Source of the DNA: JBFLVQ01 sp040758525
GTDB lineage: Bacteria; Acidobacteriota; Blastocatellia; Chloracidobacteriales; JADJPF01
NCBI GenBank assembly: GCA_040758525.1
Contig: JBFLVQ010000049.1
Location: 1-26,220 of the forward strand
Length of the DNA: 26,220 nucleotides
Direction of reading: 5' to 3'
The position numbers and the translations under genes were made by a program. The notes beneath the pieces are model-generated. The model ran no database searches, was not told the DNA's origin, and saw nothing but the letters and a program-made list of their open reading frames with translations. Shown here piece after piece: positions 23,901 to 26,220 of the stretch; the stretch's first letter is position 1, and each line of letters begins with the position of its first letter.

Positions 23901-25587
23901 AACAGAATGCTTCATTCTCGCTAATCAAGATATCGGCATGACCATCGCCAGTAAGATCGATGAACTTAAGATTAGGATTATTCCAGTCTAGATTGGGTAA
24001 GAATTCGAATGGGGCTAATGATTCCCATCCATCATTGTTTGAGCGTTCGAAAAATCCTGGTGTGGATGATTGCAATTCTACCAAGTCGAGTTGGCCATCG
24101 CCCGCTAGGTCCATAAACTGTGAATGTCCGCTACTGAGCGATGAGAGAGATGGTTTCTCTGCGATCAGTTCCGTCGAGCCAAAGCGGACAGCCTGCTTTG
24201 CCAGACCATTAACTGGACTTAAGTTGCGTTTGTAGAACCAGCCTTCACCTTGCTCGGTCAAGATACCCGATACACCCTCGCCATCAAGATCTACCCACTG
24301 ATAAAGTGCTCCATCCAGAGCATAAGGAAGATTCTCTAGACTCTCTGCATCTACCTCTTGAATCTCTTCTTGTATGATTGGCTTACTATATTGAAACTCT
24401 AATGAGGGAAGTGATTTCTTGAGATAAAAACCATTAGCCTGGCGATTGTAGCCAGATTGAGTTGCTGAGACGAGAAACGAGAAGATAGGGTTACGCGAGT
24501 CTGTAGGGTTGTTCTCATATGAGTAAGTGAAATCAGTTGATCGCACCAAACAAGGTGACTGACCTAGCTCAATAAAATGATGAAACATGAGCACACGCTG
24601 GCAGAGGCGATAAGTGCGAACCTCGAATCCAGCACGATAAGAAGAGAAGGGATCTTCACGTACAGACCATTGCAGAGAATCCTCCGGAGTTGGTTTATCA
24701 AAGTCATGCTCTCCATAGTCAAAAACAACCTCGAATAGCCACTCAGTATTTGGTTGAGGTAATGGCTGATCCGATGCGAGAAGAGGATAATAAGGGGTAC
24801 GGTTACCATATTTGATACGTTTAATATAACGGTTGCTAGAACGTGTGATGTCAATACGATTGCGCTCGTGTGCTTGAGACAATGCAACTCCATCTGAGTT
24901 CTCAGTCTTGTAATCGTAAACAATGAGATTGCCTTTGTCGTCATAACTTTCACAGATCAACCAAGTAAAGATTCGTGTTGAATCGGTAGGATCGACGATA
25001 CGGCTTGTGGTTGTCTTACCATACCAGGTAGTGATGTTGTCTCTGGAAATGGAGCGCCAGAAGGTATCAGATGGAACGGCTTCGTTTGTCCAGCGTTCGA
25101 TGCGTGCAAACAATCCTTCGATTCTAGGTCGGTATACCTGTATACGATAGGTTTGATTATTTACCACGCGCTGATATTCTTTGCGCAACCATTGGTCATT
25201 CTCTGCTTGTAAATAAGGAACTAGATCTTCTGCACCAGATAGTATAAAGATATCAGATTCTATATTGTCTAGGTATTTTGGTAATCCTTTATCAGTCTTG
25301 CGAGTGATTGATGGTAATGAGAGACTCCAGCCAAATCCAAATGGACCATTTCCAGCGCCTGAATCATAAGAGAGCGATAGTTGTGGACTGAAGCTAGCGC
25401 GACCAGGACTTGTATAGATAGGTATAGAGAGAGAACCTGTACCCGTAACAGGATTGGCGGCAAACTTCTCACCAATACCGCGAATAGCTCCACCGCCCTT
25501 GGGCAGCGAGATAGTTGGTGGTGAGATTATCTGTTGTTGGCCTGAACTAGATTGTAGTTGAGTGCGCGTAGCGCTATCTTCCTGCAC
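17971..25587 (-). CDS. Fused TcB-TcC cocoon with C-terminal putative deaminase-fold toxin
   Basis: This 2538-residue protein starts at GTG 25587, 7 nt after AGGAGG. Residues about 18-330 are an SpvB domain (LPKGGGAIRGIGEKF; LSYDSGAGNGPFGFGWSLSL). Residues about 480-700 are a beta-propeller with repeated DxxGDGxxD motifs (FIDLTGDGHADILI, LADMSGDGLTDLV, LADIDGSGVTDII). TcB middle domains follow. RHS repeats run to the RHS core (YRYTEKERDEETGLAYHEAR, YYAPWLGRW, NLYVYVDNRPL), which ends at DPTGKVP (Asp2190), the expected self-cleavage region. The remaining roughly 340 residues are the variable cargo: a pre-toxin region (FIPLVGPGRD), a DLPP linker, then HGE (His2434, Glu2436) and CGFC (Cys2469, Cys2472), an H-x-E/C-x2-C signature of the deaminase fold. 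TcB and TcC are separate genes in Photorhabdus; here they are one chain. TcA lies 86 nt downstream. Confidence 0.95.
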   Translation of the reverse strand: MQEDSATRTQLQSSSGQQQIISPPTISLPKGGGAIRGIGEKFAANPVTGTGSLSIPIYTSPGRASFSPQLSLSYDSGAGNGPFGFGWSLSLPSITRKTDKGLPKYLDNIESDIFILSGAEDLVPYLQAENDQWLRKEYQRVVNNQTYRIQVYRPRIEGLFARIERWTNEAVPSDTFWRSISRDNITTWYGKTTTSRIVDPTDSTRIFTWLICESYDDKGNLIVYDYKTENSDGVALSQAHERNRIDITRSSNRYIKRIKYGNRTPYYPLLASDQPLPQPNTEWLFEVVFDYGEHDFDKPTPEDSLQWSVREDPFSSYRAGFEVRTYRLCQRVLMFHHFIELGQSPCLVRSTDFTYSYENNPTDSRNPIFSFLVSATQSGYNRQANGFYLKKSLPSLEFQYSKPIIQEEIQEVDAESLENLPYALDGALYQWVDLDGEGVSGILTEQGEGWFYKRNLSPVNGLAKQAVRFGSTELIAEKPSLSSLSSGHSQFMDLAGDGQLDLVELQSSTPGFFERSNNDGWESLAPFEFLPNLDWNNPNLKFIDLTGDGHADILISENEAFCWYPSLAEKGFGPYERVSTMLDEEREPNLIFADATQSIYLADMSGDGLTDLVRIRNGEVCYWPNLGYGRFGAKVTMDNAPWFDTHDQFDQNRIRLADIDGSGVTDIIYIAADGIDIYFNQSGNSWSKAKRLAAFPAIDNLAAIQVSDLLGNGTACLVWSSPLQSDAGRQMRYIDLIGGEKPHLLIRSVNNLGAETLVLYAPSTKFYLADKLAGKPWITKIHFPVHVVERVEIYDRISGNRFVTRYAYHHGYFDGVEREFRGFGMVEQWDTEEVAALSESTEFPIGINFDQSSYVPPILTRSWFHTGVYLGRDQISNFYSGLLNGQDIGEYYREPGLSDAQALNLLLDDTVLPTGLTLEEEREACRALKGAMLRQEVYALDGTEKESHPYTVTEQNLTIRRLQPREDTHYAVFFTHARESISYHYERNPTDPRVTHALTLEVDDYGNVLKSAAIGYGRHQPDPTLSPKDQAKQVDVHIVWSENSFTNRIDLDDVYRTPLPSETRTYELTGLTLIANHNRFTFDEVLNAGLTASLLAYEQTSSTSLLQKRLIEHVRSLYRRNDLTGTLPLGQLDSLALPYQSYKLALTTGLITQIFADRVTESMLANDCRYVHSENDTNWWIPSGQVFLSAEPFHTPTQELTDAQQHFFLPRRFRNPFGEEATISYDNYDLLITDSLDALGNRMQAVNDYRVLQPCMMIDPNGNRSEVAFDSLGMVVGTAVMGKSEPAKSQGDSLVGFTIDLDESTILAHLENPFANPHDILQRASSRLIYDLFTYQRTQNDLQPQPATVYTLVRETHDADLKSGEQTKIQHSFSYSDGFGREIQKKIQAESGPLLPGKPTINPRWVGNGWTIFNNKGKAVRQFEPFFSETHKFESARTVGVSSILFYDPIGRVISTLHPNHSWEKVAFDPWRQETWDVNDTVLITDPKDDPDVGDYYRRLPSNEYLPNWYTQHISGVMGTEEQAAAVKAAIHTDTPTIAFADTLGRTFLTVADNRFERNGTIINEEYSTRVELDIEGNQRAVIDALNRIVMRYDYNLLGNQIHSLSMEAGERWMLNDVTGKPVYSWDSRNHRLRMTYDVLRRPVEVFLQEGSGPELMVSKMVYGESQPNAEENNLRGKPYQSFDGAGIVTTDKYDFKGNLLSSSRQFAVDYKNTLDWSGVVSLEAEVFITNTSFDALNRPVTLTTPDNSIIRPAYNEANFLERIEANLQGSTTTTTFIRNINYNSKGQREMIEYGNGITTSYEYDPLTFRLTHLQTLKGSDRLQDLFYIYDPAGNITRIRDDAQQTIYFNNGVIKAHADYTYDAIYRLISATGREHIGQLNQPQTNWSDEFRMNLAHPHDGQAMRRYTEQYKYDAVGNILLMSHWSNNGNWARSYAYKEASLIEPTKFSNRLSRTIVGGTTESYTHDVHGNMTSMPHLALMQWNYLDQLKATARQVVNSGTPETTYYVYDASGQRVRKITERQAIAGATPTRMKERIYVGGFEIYREYNTGGSDIDLERETLHIMDGQKRVAMVETRTQGNDGSQVQLVRYQSGNHLGSASVEMDETAQIISYEEYYPYGSTSYQAVNASIKAAAKRYRYTEKERDEETGLAYHEARYYAPWLGRWTGADPITSTNLYVYVDNRPLVASDPTGKVPLIFSLIGTAGEPPTSESAPSTTDENRSLDVDPISFIPLVGPGRDAEHNFLRAYSSLTNARSAILKGNYWEATRALGDGILNVNLGTVNGAFAVADFFSMGGTSLIRSGGKRVAIQASAIAMAETKNVPRAMVNSAISTPDLPPDLPLDLPPSPVVPESTVSIVDLVTSSNREYSFTEDQQRRLTRELLGPREFLVTRNRDRGPRIEGAGLNPLAGPFLDYPWLGRSVSYGTPAPYLWHGEPGGITAALELIRLNNGRGRIVAVGVAPVTRPICGFCTPIIEQLGLTIRNPRYAALPEVGLLGLENRALEIHNYLDRTAFRNRTTSILRVELWDVELNLGSSL
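18548..18583 (-). repeat. Three 12-bp tandem repeats encoding a DLPP/DLPL linker
   Basis: Three consecutive imperfect copies of a GGTGGCAAATCT-type unit (plus-strand reading) lie inside the TcC cargo region. On the coding strand they give Asp-Leu-Pro-Pro/Leu steps around residues 2336-2347, a flexible or polyproline-like linker between the pre-toxin part and the putative catalytic domain. Such short tandem units can change copy number by slippage without shifting frame. Confidence 0.75.
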
Positions 25588-25609
25588 AGCAAACCTCCTG
25601 TTGCAACAT
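25574..25609 (-). other. 12-codon leader ORF overlapping the tcBC start
   Basis: ATG at 25609, with GGAG suitably placed upstream, opens a short frame MLQQEVCCAGR that ends at TAG 25576-25574. It contains the AGGAGG of tcBC and runs past its GTG start in another frame. Ribosomes finishing it would stop 11 nt inside tcBC, an arrangement suited to translational coupling or control. It may also be chance, since the frame is very short. Confidence 0.35.
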
Positions 25610-25724
25610 TACTTCGCTCCATTTATGGTCGCGTTTGCGTTTTCAGTTGATACTGGTGAAAAGAGAAAAAACATGTCGCAGGTTTTTCCGTGAAGAGGAA
25701 AGAGCAGGATATAAGGGAGAAATA

Positions 25725-25778
25725 TTTCTACCTGTGCGGATGAGGTCTTGAGCCGCGTAGCGGCGGTAGATCTTTAGC
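25725..25778 (+). repeat. Left arm of a roughly 54-nt imperfect inverted repeat with GC-rich palindrome
   Basis: This segment matches the reverse complement of 25987-26040 at about 41 of 54 positions, including a perfect 15-mer ACCTGTGCGGATGAG (25730-25744). It holds the small palindrome GCCGC-GTA-GCGGC (25752-25764). The unit shape (CTTNAGCC...AGCGGC...CTTTAG) recurs at 25914-25950 in the opposite orientation, suggesting a family of short interspersed palindromic repeats. Confidence 0.65.
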
Positions 25779-25986
25779 ACAGGACGTAAGCCATGTGAAT
25801 AGAATTGTAGAACAATAAAGCCTGGAAACGGCAAAAGATTATTTATGTTAATTCAATCTATCGCTCCTTCGGAGCTCTATTCTATTTATTGATCGGTACC
25901 GGCGCTCACGCGCTGGCCTAAAGGTATCTTGCCGCTTCGCGGCTGAAGATTATCTCGCGGCTAAATAGCATCCTCTCACACGCAGA
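25779..25986. repeat. Non-coding cluster of short GC-rich palindromes upstream of the Tc genes
   Basis: No convincing gene lies between the tcBC leader and the group II intron. The stretch holds a series of small palindromes: GCTCC-TTC-GGAGC (25862-25874), GCGC-TCAC-GCGC (25901-25912) and the larger ATCTT...GCCGCTTCGCGGC...AAGAT (25926-25950). They are spaced by AT-rich DNA, in the manner of REP-like intergenic elements. I could not identify a convincing Tc promoter here. Confidence 0.55.
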
Positions 25987-26040
25987 GTTAAAAGTATTTC
26001 GCCGCTCCTGGGCTAAAGGTCTCATCCGCACAGGTGGAAA
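25987..26040 (-). repeat. Right arm of the roughly 54-nt imperfect inverted repeat
   Basis: This is the partner of 25725-25778 in inverted orientation, with CTCATCCGCACAGGT (26021-26035) as the perfect core. The two arms enclose about 315 nt in total. The right arm ends 23 nt from the predicted group II intron 3' splice site. Confidence 0.65.
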
Positions 26041-26137
26041 GATGATCTTAGATCTTTTAATTTGTCGGGTAGGGCGAGGGCGTTACCGCCCTGTTCACCG
26101 AGTAGCCGAGTGGGATTGCTCCCACCAAGCCCTCTAG

Positions 26138-26171
26138 AAACGGCGCATAAAACTTTCGCTTTACGCCGCTT
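26138..26171 (-). ncRNA. Group II intron domain V (catalytic hairpin)
   Basis: This is exactly 34 nt. The lower stem has 8 pairs, including the AGC triad with its G-U wobble (A2-U33, G3-U32, C4-G31). A 2-nt bulge on the 3' side and a 6-pair upper stem follow, capped by a GAAA tetraloop. These are the hallmark features of domain V, the metal-binding catalytic core of group II introns. Confidence 0.93.
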
Positions 26172-26178
26172 GAGCCTT

Positions 26179-26220
26179 TCATAACGCCTTTTTAACAAGA
26201 CGCGGTTTAGAAACTTCCAA
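26179..26220 (-). CDS. Group II intron reverse transcriptase/maturase, last 13 codons (partial)
   Basis: On the minus strand the frame entering at the window edge reads LEVSKPRLVKKAL and stops at TGA (26181-26179), 7 nt before domain V. That is where group II intron-encoded proteins usually end, and the PRLV...L ending resembles the typical PRIVHSL-like C-terminus. The rest of the protein is outside the window, so its class and integrity cannot be judged. Confidence 0.55.
   Translation of the reverse strand: MEVSKPRLVKKAL

Larger units (their letters stand above)
26064..26220 (-). mobile_element. Group II intron, 3' end (maturase end, domains V and VI, 3' splice site)
   Basis: Read on the minus strand, the window edge enters a group II intron: the last codons of the intron-encoded protein, then domain V (26171-26138), then domain VI and the 3' end CCCTACCCGAC at 26064. 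In domain VI, AGGGC near the start pairs with GCCCT near the end, leaving an A seven bases from the 3' end as the likely branch point. Two extra hairpins (TGGGA-GCAA-TCCCA and AGGGCG-GTAA-CGCCCT) enlarge this domain. The 5' part of the intron lies outside the window. It is in the same orientation as the Tc genes and ends about 475 nt upstream of tcBC. The exact splice base may be off by one or two. Confidence 0.85.

Noticed and set aside
25643..25834. 63-codon minus-strand frame upstream of tcBC
   Set aside because: It runs through the palindromic repeat arm and shows no protein-like composition or suitable ribosome site.
25725..26040. CRISPR array, considered because of repeated palindromic units
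   Set aside because: The units differ in sequence and orientation, spacing is irregular, and no cas genes are present.

Overview
The window is a stretch of a Gram-negative genome of moderate to low GC: two proteins carry typical export signals for an outer membrane/periplasm, and one is a FadL-type barrel. The mixture of exported erythromycin-esterase-like protein, HU plus a lysine-rich AT-hook protein, large Tc toxin genes and short GC-rich palindromic repeats would fit an Acidobacteriota-like (e.g. Blastocatellia-type) host. That is an inference only; there is no rRNA or other phylogenetic marker here.

Left part (1-8.6 kb): accessory and housekeeping genes. In order they are the 3' part of a 2Fe-2S ferredoxin/class III nucleotide cyclase fusion (+); a protein-isoaspartate-methyltransferase-like pseudogene with its middle deleted (+); a FadL-like outer-membrane protein (-); a secreted erythromycin-esterase-like protein with a PPC-like N-terminal domain (+); a MerR regulator followed by a CMD/AhpD-like peroxidase-family gene, probably one unit driven by a MerR-type promoter with a 19-bp spacer (-); a small AT-hook/histone-like protein (-); HU with a clear sigma70-type promoter (-); and a chimeric DoxX/MauE-like membrane-protein gene interrupted by an in-frame amber codon (-).

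Centre and right (8.7-25.6 kb, minus strand): a two-gene Tc (toxin complex) locus. The upstream gene encodes a fused TcB-TcC cocoon of 2538 residues: SpvB, beta-propeller, TcB middle domains, RHS repeats and RHS core. Its roughly 340-residue C-terminal cargo carries an H-x-E ... C-x2-C signature, suggesting a deaminase-fold toxin. The downstream gene, 86 nt away, encodes a 3056-residue TcA pore/translocation subunit with an unusual N-terminal extension of two transthyretin-like beta-sandwiches. Together these provide all components of a Tc injection machine: the TcA pentamer docks and forms the channel, and TcB-TcC encloses and releases the cargo. I see no immunity, holin or chitinase gene beside it.

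Right edge (25.6-26.2 kb): a leader region with a 12-codon upstream ORF overlapping the tcBC start, a cluster of GC-rich palindromic repeats bounded by a roughly 54-nt imperfect inverted repeat, and then the 3' end of a group II intron. The intron part comprises the last codons of its maturase, a textbook 34-nt domain V, domain VI and the 3' splice site, all oriented with the Tc genes.

The left part shows two signs of gene decay by deletion or point mutation (the methyltransferase and the DoxX-like gene). The Tc genes are intact.
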